Positions 55,401 to 63,367 of a DNA stretch of 64,000 nt are shown here, piece by piece. Source of the DNA: Rhodocyclus purpureus (GTDB taxonomy: Bacteria; Pseudomonadota; Gammaproteobacteria; Burkholderiales; Rhodocyclaceae); contig NZ_NHRX01000038.1 of NCBI RefSeq assembly GCF_016653115.1, positions 81,820 to 145,819 on the forward strand, written 5' to 3'. The notes under the pieces are model-generated. The model saw only the letters and a list, made by a program, of their open reading frames with translations, ran no database searches and was not told where the DNA came from. Position 1 is the stretch's first letter, and each line of letters begins with the position of its first letter. Position numbers and translations under genes: made by a program.

Positions 55401-57615
55401 CGGCGCCGTGCTGATGCACCTGCACCACTGCGAAGTGCTTTCGGTCGCGCGCGGCAAGGGCGTTTTCCGGCCGGCGATGAGCCTGCACTTCAACCCCGAC
55501 GCCGCTCGCCGGCAGTTCTCGCGCGGCGACTACGCCGGGCTCGAACTGCACTACCACGACCGCATCGTGCAGGTGCATGTGATGGCCGAGTACGCGCGGC
55601 TGGCGCTGGAGAAGGTGCAGGCGGCGCTCGGCTTCGTCGGCGATTACTTCTCGCTGCCGCGCGACGAATTCATCGCGCGCCACTTCGCCGGGCGCAAGGA
55701 AGTGCTCGAGCTCGCCACCAGCGATTCCGCGTACCGCAGGATTCTCACCGACCTGAAGCACCCGGCGCAGCAGGAAATCGTCGCTGCGCCGACGCAGCGC
55801 AGCCAGCTCGTCCTCGCTGGCCCGGGCTCGGGCAAGACGCGCGTCCTCGTCCATCGCATCGCCTGGCTGGTGCGCGTGCAGCAGGTGCCGCCGGCGCAGA
55901 TCCTCGTTCTCGCCTTCAACCGCAGTGCCGTCGTCGAGGTCCGCCGCCGCCTGTGGGCGCTGATCGGCGAGGACGCCGCGCGCCTCTCCGTGCAGACCCT
56001 GCATGGATTCTCGCTGCGCCTGCTCGGCATCAGCTTCGCGCTCCTGGCCGAGCGCGGCGAGGAACCCGACTTCGCCGGCCTGTTCGGGCGCGCGACCGAG
56101 TTGCTGAACAACGACGAGGGCGCGGGACGCGACCGGCAACTCGCTGGGATCACGCACATCCTGATCGACGAGTACCAGGACCTCGACGCCGACGCCTACG
56201 CGCTGGTCTCGGCGATCGCCGGGCGCACGCAGGCCGACGCCGAGGACCGGCTGTCGATCTTCGCGGTCGGCGACGACGACCAGAACATCTACGCCTTCGG
56301 CGGCGCCGAGGTCGGCTACATCCGTCGCTTCGAGTCGGACTACGCGGCGTCGCGCTTCCTGCTGCTCGACAACTTCCGCTCGACGCGCAACATCATCGAT
56401 GCCGCCAATGCGCTGATCGTGCGCGCACCCAAGCGGCTGAAGGCCGGGTCCGAGCCGCGCATCGACCCGCTGCGCCGCGAGCAGCCTCCCGGCGGACGCC
56501 TCGACGCGAGCGACCCGCGCCGCGGTCGCGTCGTCGTCCTCGAAGTCCCGGCCGACCTGCGCAGCGAGGCCCTGCTCGCACTGGAAGAACTGCAGCGCCT
56601 CCGGCAAACCGACCGCGAATTCGCCTGGGGCCGCTGCGCGGTCATCGCCCGCCAGTGGCAACAGCTCGAAGCGCTCGCCGCTGCCTGCCGGCTGGCCGGG
56701 ATTCCGGTGCGGGTCGGCCAGCAGGAGGCGGGCTGCAGGCTGCACCAGACGCGCGAGGGACGCGGACTGCTCGAGCTCCTGCGCCGGCATCGCCGGCCGC
56801 TGCTGCGCGCACGCACGCTGTCGCGCTGGCTGCGGCGGCGTCACGCCACGCAGCGCCTCGACGAGATCGACAACCCCTGGCTCGCGGCGCTGGCGCGCTT
56901 CATCGCCGAGCTCGAAGCTGCCGGCGACTTTCAGCGCGTCGTCGCCGACGTGATCGAATCCTTCCACGAATTCCGTGAAGAAGCCGCTCACGACGACGCC
57001 TCCGGTCCCTTGCGGTTGCTCACCGCGCATGCGGCCAAGGGGCTCGAATTCGACCACGTCGTCATCCTCGACGGCGGCGGCTGGAGCAAGCGCCTGGACG
57101 ACGAGCGGCGCCTCTACTACGTCGCGATGACGCGGGCGCGCGCCAGCCTGACGCTGTGCGAACGCGTGCGCGGACGGCACGCGTTCATCCCCGACCTGGG
57201 CGCGCTGCCGCTGCGTATCCGGCCACCCGAGCCGGAAAGCGAGCAACAGCGCGACCCGCGGCTCGACCGGCGCAGCATGGTCGCCGGCGCCGGGCAGGTC
57301 TACCTGTCGTGGGCCGCGCACTTCCCGGCCGATGCGCCGCTGCATGCGGCGCTCGCCGGCCTGTCGGTCGGCGATCCGCTGCTGCTGCGGCAGTGCAGCT
57401 TCAATCCTGCGCGTTGGGAACTCGCGACCCGCGCCGGCATCGCCGTCACCCGCATGGCCAAAGCCTTCCGCCCGCCCGCAGGCGAAATCCTCTCCGTCAG
57501 CGTCGCCGCGATCCTGGTGCGCGACGAGAAGCAGGAGAAGCTTCCCGATCCGCGGCGCAAGCTAGGTCGCTGGGAACTGGTGCTGCCGCGCATCGACTAC
57601 CAGCCGCCGGCATAG
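52480..57615 (+). CDS. Three-part helicase: DEDD exonuclease - RecQ - UvrD
   Basis: 1711 residues in one intact frame. Residues about 25-200 look like an RNase-H-fold exonuclease (CLCLDIETR, VLGHNIVAFDVPAL, VADAELSFTLF). Residues about 310-720 are a RecQ helicase: Walker A ILPTGGGKSLCYQLPA near 330, DEAH in WVFDEAHCFSKWGHDF near 433, motif VI LQEAGRAGRDQ. Residues about 1100-1600 are a UvrD/Rep helicase: VLAGPGSGKTRVLVHR near 1114, IDEYQDLDADAY near 1229, GDDDQNIYAFGG, TAHAAKGLEFDHVV, YYVAMTRARASL. The middle (730-1090) is helical with winged-helix features. Two 3'-5' motors plus a nuclease in one chain suggest recombinational repair; the role is inferred. Confidence 0.9.
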   Translation: MNPEIVVDANSQLPQAALAAVAITPRCLCLDIETRRADRLALKEIGAFRPDSGQRLRISGKDRALAAKLDAISEGADFVLGHNIVAFDVPALADLFPQLRLHALPLIDTLLLSPIAFPQNPYHRLVKDYKLVSTARSDPVADAELSFTLFGEQCAALAQRQSEHPEEMLCLHHLLAAGKGFGQLFAKLRGSPRPPVAAARAAFVRCVEDKVCRSALARVLARDFAAVTMALPLAYVLVWLRVAGGNSVLPPWVSKEFPATAELLRELRDTPCADPDCAWCRENHDLGRQLALYFPGIDRFRPNPTTADGRSLQEAIVRNGYARRPTLAILPTGGGKSLCYQLPALSRFYRTGALTVVVSPLQSLMKDQVDNLLQRGVNSAGFLNGLLAPLERKEMLDRLRLGDLGIVFVAPEQFRSPAFANALRHREVAAWVFDEAHCFSKWGHDFRPDYLYVSRFIRRRYRDVPPVFAFTATAKPDVVADIVTHFRERLGIEFEVRAGGVARDNLAYEVIAVAAQQKFARALQLIEDSLGEPGGVIIFCARQKATEEFASFLREAGIEAAHFHGGIDPDEKRRVQESFIRGELRVIAATNAFGMGVDKPDVRLVIHLDTPGSLENYLQEAGRAGRDQALARCVLLYDESDLDFQFRLLRDSRLSQRDIRAILKALRQIERKSRGDGEVVATTGEILLELPDDAGFDSAARDADTKVRVAIAWLEEAQLLWRMENETRVFPGALKVAGIEAAQEKLLRHGVAEPDFHLRLLSALLQVREDESVTTDELMQATGADSATVQKMLRELDDAGILANDQEIAVVLFAGKDPSAARCERLRRIEPELIELMREHAPDAVPGEWQEVHLRRLCHELRERSGAGIEPAGLRRLLKALALPFGEGQQLRSLIDLAPAGPERLRLRLSRDWKTIETIARRRIDVAAAALSFFEARRKGNETLVVVRQNELRDALAADITLASHDIRDWVVAIGAVLMHLHHCEVLSVARGKGVFRPAMSLHFNPDAARRQFSRGDYAGLELHYHDRIVQVHVMAEYARLALEKVQAALGFVGDYFSLPRDEFIARHFAGRKEVLELATSDSAYRRILTDLKHPAQQEIVAAPTQRSQLVLAGPGSGKTRVLVHRIAWLVRVQQVPPAQILVLAFNRSAVVEVRRRLWALIGEDAARLSVQTLHGFSLRLLGISFALLAERGEEPDFAGLFGRATELLNNDEGAGRDRQLAGITHILIDEYQDLDADAYALVSAIAGRTQADAEDRLSIFAVGDDDQNIYAFGGAEVGYIRRFESDYAASRFLLLDNFRSTRNIIDAANALIVRAPKRLKAGSEPRIDPLRREQPPGGRLDASDPRRGRVVVLEVPADLRSEALLALEELQRLRQTDREFAWGRCAVIARQWQQLEALAAACRLAGIPVRVGQQEAGCRLHQTREGRGLLELLRRHRRPLLRARTLSRWLRRRHATQRLDEIDNPWLAALARFIAELEAAGDFQRVVADVIESFHEFREEAAHDDASGPLRLLTAHAAKGLEFDHVVILDGGGWSKRLDDERRLYYVAMTRARASLTLCERVRGRHAFIPDLGALPLRIRPPEPESEQQRDPRLDRRSMVAGAGQVYLSWAAHFPADAPLHAALAGLSVGDPLLLRQCSFNPARWELATRAGIAVTRMAKAFRPPAGEILSVSVAAILVRDEKQEKLPDPRRKLGRWELVLPRIDYQPPA

Positions 57616-57646
57616 GATTCAGTGCGCGCGGCGTCAGCCGCGAAGC

Positions 57647-58267
57647 TCAGCGCGCTGCTTCGCTTTCCGCCGTTGCGGCAGCAGGCTTTTCTGCGGCAGG
57701 GTCCGGACCGAGCCCGTGCGCCGTGTAGCGCAACTGGCCGATGTCGAAGCCCTGCGCGGTCGCTGCCTTGAGCGCCAGTTCGAGCGACTCGGCCGGCAGC
57801 GTCGGCGTGCGCGAGAGGATCCAAAGGTACTTGCGGTTGGGGTTACCGACCACCGCCCAGCGGTAGTCCGGGTCGAGTCCGATCACCCAGTAGTTGGCGC
57901 GGAAGGGCCAGAAGAACTGCACCTTCAGTTGCGAATTGCCCGTTCCCTCGACGGCCCAGGCCTTGCCGACTGCCTGCGCGAAGCTGCTCTCGGTCCGGCA
58001 GCGGTTGGTCACCGAGATGTCACCGTCTTCGCGCAGGCCGTAGGTGGCGGTCGTGTCGCCGCGGCAGACGCGCTGGAAGAACATCGGGAAGCCGGCGATC
58101 TCGTACCAGCGGCCGAGATAGCGCGTCAGGTCGACGGCAGCGACGCTCTGCACCGGCGGCAGCGGCGTCTCCTCGGCGGTCGCTGCGGCCGGCGTGATGA
58201 AGAAGCCGAGCGCGGCGACGATGGCCAGGGCTCGGTGCATGAATGGGCGGCGGAGGTTCATGGGCAT
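57647..58267 (-). CDS. Lipocalin (Blc-like), exported
   Basis: 206 residues. Signal peptide RALAIVAALGFFITPAAATA without a lipobox Cys at the expected place, so soluble periplasmic rather than a lipoprotein like Blc. Lipocalin motifs: LGRWYEIAGFPMFFQRVCRG (GxWYEIA), VTNRCRTESSF, NYWVIGLDPDYRWAVVGNP and LWILSRTP. The C-terminal tail is Ala/Glu-rich. It probably binds a lipid or hydrophobic ligand for envelope maintenance. Start ambiguous between 58267 and 58261. Convergent with the RecQ fusion, 31 bp apart. Confidence 0.9.
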   Translation of the reverse strand: MPMNLRRPFMHRALAIVAALGFFITPAAATAEETPLPPVQSVAAVDLTRYLGRWYEIAGFPMFFQRVCRGDTTATYGLREDGDISVTNRCRTESSFAQAVGKAWAVEGTGNSQLKVQFFWPFRANYWVIGLDPDYRWAVVGNPNRKYLWILSRTPTLPAESLELALKAATAQGFDIGQLRYTAHGLGPDPAAEKPAAATAESEAAR

Positions 58268-58377
58268 GGCGGCACGTCGTGATCGGTCACCGATTATCGC
58301 CGCAAGCGCTGCGTTTGGTAAGCGACCCTGTGCCGCGCCTGCCCGGGATCGCCCTGCCGCCCTCGTGCCGCTGCCAC

Positions 58378-58797
58378 TCAGGCGGTGCGCTCCCAGAGCG
58401 TGGTTTCTTCCTCGAACAGCTCGAGTTCGCGCCCTTCGAAATCGCTGCGCGAGACGATGCCGACGAGCTTTTCGCCATCGACCACCGGGATGTGCCGGTA
58501 GCCACAGTCGCGCATCTGGTTGAGCGCGTCGATGGCGTGCGCGGTCGACGGCAGCGAGTCGGGGTTGCGGGTCATCACCGCAGCCAGTGTCGTATGCACC
58601 GGGTCACGCCCCTCGGCGAGGATGCGCACTGCGTCGCGGCCGGTGAAGATGCCGACCAGTTTGCCGCCGTTGACCACCAGCGTTGCTCCGACGCGGCGCT
58701 CCCACATCTGCGCGCACGCCTCCTGGATCGAGTCACCCGGCCCGAGGGTCAGCGGATCCTGGTTCTCGACAATCAACTGCAGGCTGCGATTGGTCAT
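58378..58797 (-). CDS. Tandem CBS-domain protein
   Basis: 139 residues from ATG 58797, preceded by GGAGG. Two CBS motifs make one Bateman module: SIQEACAQMWERRVGATLVV with LVGIFTGRDAVRILAEG, then TAHAIDALNQMRDCGYRHIPVVDG with KLVGIVSRSDFEG. No other domain, so a stand-alone adenosine-nucleotide sensor or regulator. The target is not evident from neighbours (lipocalin downstream, cyclase divergent). Confidence 0.9.
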   Translation of the reverse strand: MTNRSLQLIVENQDPLTLGPGDSIQEACAQMWERRVGATLVVNGGKLVGIFTGRDAVRILAEGRDPVHTTLAAVMTRNPDSLPSTAHAIDALNQMRDCGYRHIPVVDGEKLVGIVSRSDFEGRELELFEEETTLWERTA

Positions 58798-59129
58798 GAC
58801 GGTCTCCTCCACGGATTGGGAACATGTTAAGCCATTGTAAATGATATGGGCGCGCAGGGACATTCCATTCGACTGCGCTCGCTACGTTCCGGCGCGCCAG
58901 GCTTCAAGAGCCCGCACCAAGGAGGTAAGATGCTGTAGAGCAGCCAGGCTTCCGGGCCGCCGCTGCAGCTCCGAGTTTTCCAGCCGCGGATCACACCGAT
59001 CGCCTGCGGCCGAGGTGACGAACAGCACAAGATGTCTGCGCTACCTGCCCTGTCGTACGATGCCGACCGCGCGCGACGAATCGCTGCGTCCGTGGGCAGG
59101 CTCGGGTCATCCCGTGCAGGGATGTCGCC
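58798..59129. other. Intergenic region between CBS and PAS-GGDEF-EAL genes
   Basis: 332 bp between divergent genes. No convincing frame. It contains GACTGCGCTCGCTACGTTCC (about 58871-58890), a string often seen in degenerate intergenic repeats, and must hold promoters for both flanking genes, but I see no clear -35/-10 pair. Confidence 0.4.
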
Positions 59130-60842
59130 ATGAACCTGCTCGGTCAGGCCGAGTCCGAGCTGCGCATCGCGGCGACGGCTTTCGATTCACAGCAATGCAT
59201 GATGATCACCGACGCCCAGGGTGTGATCCTGCGCGTCAATCAGGCGTTCACCAAGACTACCGGCTACAGCGCCGCCGAGGCGGTCGGGCAGACTCCGCGC
59301 CTGTTGCGCTCGGGACGGCATCCGCCCGAATTCTACGCAGAGATGTGGCAGACCCTGCTCGGCACCGGTTCGTGGGAGGGAGAGATCTGGGACCGGCGCA
59401 AGAATGGCGAGATCTACGCCGACTGGCTCAGCATCAACGCCGTCAGGGATGCTGCCGGGCGCGTCACGCACTACGTCGCCGCGCATACCGACCTCACCCG
59501 GCACAAGGAGGCGGAAGCGAAGATCGCGCGTCTGGCGTTCTACGATCCGCTGACCCAGCTCCCCAACCGGCAACTGCTGCTCGATCGGCTGCAGCACGCG
59601 CTCTCGGTCAGCCAGCTCGGGCAGCGCTACGGGGCGCTGCTGTTCGTCGACGTGGACGATTTCAAGACGGTCAATAGCGTGCTCGGCTACGAGCTCGGCG
59701 ACCAGCTGCTACGCCAGATTGCCGATCGCCTGAAGGCGAGCCTCTGCGAGAGTTACACGATCGCGCGCCTCGGTGGCGACGAGTTCGTCGCCGTGCTCGA
59801 GGACCTCGGCGGCGCGTGCGACGAAGCCGTCATCCAGGCCAAGGCTGGCGGCAGGAAGATCCTCGAACTGCTCGCCGAGCCCTTCCAGCTTGGAGAGCAG
59901 GAGCATCAGGGGGAGGTCAGCATCGGCGTCACCCTGTTTCTTGGCAGCGCGCAAGGTGTCGACGAGTTGCTGAAGCAGGCCGAACTGGCGATGTACGAGG
60001 CCAAGGCCGCCGGACGTAACTGCATGCGCTTCTTCGACGCAGAGATGCAGCGCGTCGCCACGCAGCGTGCCGAACTGGTCGCCGCGCTGCGCGAAGCCCT
60101 GGCCGGCAGGCAGTTCGTCCTGCACTACCAGCCGCAGGTCGACGGCGAAGGCCGCATCGTCGGTGCCGAAGTGCTCCTGCGCTGGGATCGACCGGGTCAC
60201 GGCATGGTTTCGCCGGCAGCATTCATCCCGGTGGCCGAGGACTCCGGCCTGATCCTGCCGATCGGCGACTGGGTGCTCGAAACCGCCTGCCAGCGTCTGC
60301 TGGCATGGGCCGAGGAACCCGCATTCGCGCAACTCACCCTGTCGGTCAACGTCAGTGCCCAGCAGTTTTCCCGCAGCGATTTCGTCGATCAGCTGGCCGC
60401 CATCCTCGAGCGGACCGGTGCCAACCCGCACCGGCTGAAGCTGGAACTGACCGAGAGCCTGCTGATCGACGATGTCGAGGCGGTGATCGGGAAGATGGGC
60501 GCGTTGCAGTCGATCGGCGTCAGCTTCGCGCTCGACGATTTCGGGACCGGCTACTCGTCGCTCGCCTACCTGCAACGCCTGCCGCTCGACCAGCTCAAGA
60601 TCGACCAGTCCTTCGTCCGCAACCTGCAGACCGAGCACAGCAGCGTCGTCATCGCGCAGACGATCATCGCGCTCGGTCGCAGCATGGGGATGTCGGTCAC
60701 TGCCGAGGGCATCGAGACCGAGGAACAGCGGCGCATCCTCGCAGACTTGGGCTGCAATCTCTATCAGGGGTATTTCTTCGGCCGACCGATGCCGCTGGAG
60801 GATTTCCACGCCTTCGTCGAGCGCAGCGCCCACGGCGACTGA
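59130..60842 (+). CDS. PAS-GGDEF-EAL c-di-GMP protein
   Basis: 570 residues, soluble. PAS at about 10-130 (CMMITDAQGVILRVNQAF, GYSAAEAVGQTPRLLRSG, WDRRKNGEIY), a GGDEF domain at about 135-300 with DPLTQLPNR and intact LGGDEF, and an EAL domain at about 315-560. The EAL motif reads EVLLRWD (EVL variant); downstream catalytic features are present: NVSAQQFS, ELTES, DDFGTGYSS, KIDQSFV and AEGIET. It may therefore both make and degrade c-di-GMP, with the PAS as switch. An HD-GYP gene follows 122 bp downstream, so two c-di-GMP turnover genes are adjacent. Confidence 0.93.
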   Translation: MNLLGQAESELRIAATAFDSQQCMMITDAQGVILRVNQAFTKTTGYSAAEAVGQTPRLLRSGRHPPEFYAEMWQTLLGTGSWEGEIWDRRKNGEIYADWLSINAVRDAAGRVTHYVAAHTDLTRHKEAEAKIARLAFYDPLTQLPNRQLLLDRLQHALSVSQLGQRYGALLFVDVDDFKTVNSVLGYELGDQLLRQIADRLKASLCESYTIARLGGDEFVAVLEDLGGACDEAVIQAKAGGRKILELLAEPFQLGEQEHQGEVSIGVTLFLGSAQGVDELLKQAELAMYEAKAAGRNCMRFFDAEMQRVATQRAELVAALREALAGRQFVLHYQPQVDGEGRIVGAEVLLRWDRPGHGMVSPAAFIPVAEDSGLILPIGDWVLETACQRLLAWAEEPAFAQLTLSVNVSAQQFSRSDFVDQLAAILERTGANPHRLKLELTESLLIDDVEAVIGKMGALQSIGVSFALDDFGTGYSSLAYLQRLPLDQLKIDQSFVRNLQTEHSSVVIAQTIIALGRSMGMSVTAEGIETEEQRRILADLGCNLYQGYFFGRPMPLEDFHAFVERSAHGD

Positions 60843-60964
60843 CGCCTTGCGCAGCAGCTGATTGCTGCATCCCGGGCTCGCCCGTTCAGGGGACCCGCAG
60901 CCTACAATGTCAGGAGGGTGACGCCTCGCCGCCGGCGGAGGAGCCGTGCCCGAGGGGGCGGACC

Positions 60965-62278
60965 ATGGACGCAACGCAGCACCGCTATGCGCAAGACGAT
61001 GAATCCGGACAGGAGACGCATGCCGTCCCCGGCGTCGACCTGCGCCACGTGATCTATGCCTTGACCGACGCGCTCGATCTGGTCGGCGTCGACGACGTCG
61101 GCCACGGCAAGCGGGTCGGCATCATGGCCGCCGCCTGTGCGCCGTGGCTAGGCTTCGAGCAGGACGAGCAGACCTTCCTGTTCGACCTCGGCATGTTGCA
61201 CGACATCGGCGTCTCGTCGACGGGGACGCACCAGCACCTGGTCAGCGAGTTCGACTGGGACAGCTCCCGGCGCCACTGCGAGCTCGGTTACGAGCTGCTG
61301 CGCGATTTCGCGCCGCTGGCGGCCATGGCGCTGCCGATCCGCTACCACCACACCCACTGGGACGCGCTCGTCGCGCGCGGCGACCTCAGCGCCGCGCAGA
61401 AGCGCATGGCCAACCTGATCTTCCTCGTCGACCGGGTCGATGCGCTGGCCGCCACCCATTACGGCGATCGCTCGCTGCTGATGGCGACCGCCGGCATTCG
61501 CGAGCGGATTGCCGCGAACGCGGGCAGCTTCTTCGCGCCCGAGATCGTCGACGCCTTCCTCGCGGCTTCGGCCCCCGAAGCCTTCTGGCTGCAGCTCGAA
61601 CCGCGCGCCATCCAGTCGATCCTGCAGGACCGGCTGGCGAGCCACGAGCCTTGTCTTGCCTCGCTCGGCGACTTGAAGCAACTCGCCGAAATCTTCGCGC
61701 ACATCGTCGATGCCAAGAGTCCATTCACGGTGGAGCATTCGCGCGGCGTTGCCCGCCTGGCACGCCACCTGGCCGGGCGCATGGGGGTCGCTCCGGCAAA
61801 CCGCGACAAGATCGAGATTGCCGGCCTCCTGCACGATCTGGGCAAGCTGCGCGTTCCCGACGAGATCCTCGACAAGCCGGGCCGGCTCGACGACTGCGAA
61901 CGCAAGATCATCAACGCGCACAGCTTCGAGACCCTGCAGATCCTGAGGAACATCGGCGGCTTCGAGGAGATCGCGCAGTGGGCCGGCAGCCACCACGAGG
62001 AGCCCGACGGCAGCGGTTATCCGTTCCGCCGGCGCGCCGCCGAACTGGCGCTCGAGGCACGCATCCTGCGCGTCGCCGACATCTTCCAGGCGATGGTGCA
62101 GGACCGTCCGTACCGTGCGGGATTCTCCGCCGACGCGGTGCTTGCCTTCATGAACGAGCTGGTCGCGCGCGGGCAGATCGAGCCGGACATCGTCGCCGTG
62201 CTCGCCGAGGACATGCCGGCGGCGATGGCCGCGGCCCTGCCCGGGGCGGCTTTCCCCGCTCAGCCGATGCGCTTGTAG
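60965..62278 (+). CDS. HD + HD-GYP domain protein (c-di-GMP phosphodiesterase)
   Basis: 437 residues. The N-terminal HD-like domain (LVGVDDVGHGKRVG, LFDLGMLHDIGVSSTGTHQH, IRYHHTHW) lacks a GYP motif. The C-terminal HD-GYP domain (about 245-410) has EHSRGVARLARHLAG, AGLLHDLGKLRVPDEILDKP, HHEEPDGSGYPFRR with intact HD and GYP, and ILRVADIFQAMVQDRPYR. Dual HD plus HD-GYP architecture without a receiver or PAS is typical of diguanylate-metabolising proteins in betaproteobacteria. Start ATG 60965 is chosen because the upstream open frame is the shadow of the EAL gene. Its 3' end overlaps a convergent acetyltransferase gene by 19 bp. Confidence 0.9.
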   Translation: MDATQHRYAQDDESGQETHAVPGVDLRHVIYALTDALDLVGVDDVGHGKRVGIMAAACAPWLGFEQDEQTFLFDLGMLHDIGVSSTGTHQHLVSEFDWDSSRRHCELGYELLRDFAPLAAMALPIRYHHTHWDALVARGDLSAAQKRMANLIFLVDRVDALAATHYGDRSLLMATAGIRERIAANAGSFFAPEIVDAFLAASAPEAFWLQLEPRAIQSILQDRLASHEPCLASLGDLKQLAEIFAHIVDAKSPFTVEHSRGVARLARHLAGRMGVAPANRDKIEIAGLLHDLGKLRVPDEILDKPGRLDDCERKIINAHSFETLQILRNIGGFEEIAQWAGSHHEEPDGSGYPFRRRAAELALEARILRVADIFQAMVQDRPYRAGFSADAVLAFMNELVARGQIEPDIVAVLAEDMPAAMAAALPGAAFPAQPMRL

Positions 62279-62775
62279 TAGATCGCGAGGTCGCAGGGCG
62301 AGCCGTCGGGCTGAAGCGAGTCGTCGGGGATCATCCCGGCCTTGATCCAGCCCAGTCGGGCGTAGAGGCGCTCGGCGTCGCCGCCGTTGCGCGTGAACAG
62401 CGAGATGAGCGTCTTTCCGAGTGCCCGCGCCTCTTCTTCCGCCGCCTGCATCAGTGCCGCGCCGAGACCGCGCCCGCGCGCGCGGCGATGCACCACCAGC
62501 TTGGCGATTCCTGCGCGGTGCGGCTGAAAATCGGCCTGCATCGGGACGACCATGACCACACCCGCGACGCCTTCAGCGTCCTCGCCGACGAGGACCACGC
62601 GCCCCGCCGGCGCTGCCGCGATCGCCCGCCAGTACTCGCTCGCGTGCGCGGACGAGAGGTCGGCCATGAAGCCGACCGAAGCGCCGTCGGCGACCGCGTC
62701 GAGCAGGAGCGCGCCGAGCGCCGGCGCGAGTTCGCCGACTGCCTCGGGCGACAGGCGACGGATGGGCGGTCGCAT
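62260..62775 (-). CDS. GNAT-family N-acetyltransferase
   Basis: 171 residues from ATG 62775. GNAT motifs: GVAGVVMVVPMQADFQPHR (beta4), the acetyl-CoA pyrophosphate loop AKLVVHRRARGRGLGAALMQ, and TRNGGDAERLYARLGWIKAG (motif B). Length is standard. It lies between convergent HD-GYP and the monooxygenase gene 28 bp upstream in the same direction. The substrate is not predictable; small-molecule detoxification such as antibiotic or amine acetylation is common in this subgroup. Confidence 0.88.
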   Translation of the reverse strand: MRPPIRRLSPEAVGELAPALGALLLDAVADGASVGFMADLSSAHASEYWRAIAAAPAGRVVLVGEDAEGVAGVVMVVPMQADFQPHRAGIAKLVVHRRARGRGLGAALMQAAEEEARALGKTLISLFTRNGGDAERLYARLGWIKAGMIPDDSLQPDGSPCDLAIYYKRIG

Positions 62776-62803
62776 GCCGGTCGCTGCCGAATCCTTGCCG
62801 AAC

Positions 62804-63112
62804 TCAGGCGCCGAGCGGCCCCCGGTCGATCGCCGACAGCTCGGCATTGACGTCGAACAGCTTGGCATTCACCTGCGGGATGCCGAAGGACTTCAGCCGC
62901 GCGCTGTGCATCGCCAGATAAGCCTCGGCGCTGGCGCGGTCGGCAAAGAGGTAGATGCCGCCGGCTTCGCCGGCCGCGGCGTTTTCGGTCCAGATCTTCC
63001 AGAGCAGCCCCGGCTCCCCGGCAATCGACTGCGCCAGCCCGCGCATCGCTTCGCTCATCGCCTCGCCCCAGGGGCCCTGAAACGGAAAATCGACCTGCAA
63101 CAGAACTGCCAT
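62804..63112 (-). CDS. YdhR-like monooxygenase family protein
   Basis: 102 residues from ATG 63112, with AAAGGAG 7 nt upstream. A dimeric alpha-beta barrel (ABM) fold is suggested by AVLLQVDFPFQGPWGEAM, IAGEPGLLWKIWTEN, GGIYLFADRASAEAYLAMH and the ending KLFDVNAELSAID, all features of YdhR proteins. Catalytic role unproven in the family. Followed by the acetyltransferase, probably co-transcribed. Confidence 0.88.
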   Translation of the reverse strand: MAVLLQVDFPFQGPWGEAMSEAMRGLAQSIAGEPGLLWKIWTENAAAGEAGGIYLFADRASAEAYLAMHSARLKSFGIPQVNAKLFDVNAELSAIDRGPLGA

Positions 63113-63367
63113 TTTCTGCTCCTTTCTTTGCGGAAACCGGTGCCGGAGTGCATTCGCCGAGCGGCCATCCGGCCCGCCGATGCTAGAGCATCGCTCATGT
63201 GCTGTCCATGTTTCAGCCCGCCTCCCCGGCAACGGCGGCCGGGCGCCGGCGCCTGCGGGCGTTTCCTTTGCCCGGGTCAACGCGTAGCATCCGCGCCGGG
63301 CGGCTGACGGCAGCGCGCCTCTCCCGCCCCGCCATCAGAACTTTTCGCAGAACGAGACCGCAACACG

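Noticed and set aside
52093-57345. Very long open frame (about 1750 codons) antisense to the RecQ-UvrD fusion
   Set aside because: High-GC third positions leave the opposite frame open. The sense protein has all helicase motifs, while the antisense translation is low-complexity and Arg/Ala/Asp-rich. Its end merely runs into the 163-bp repeat.
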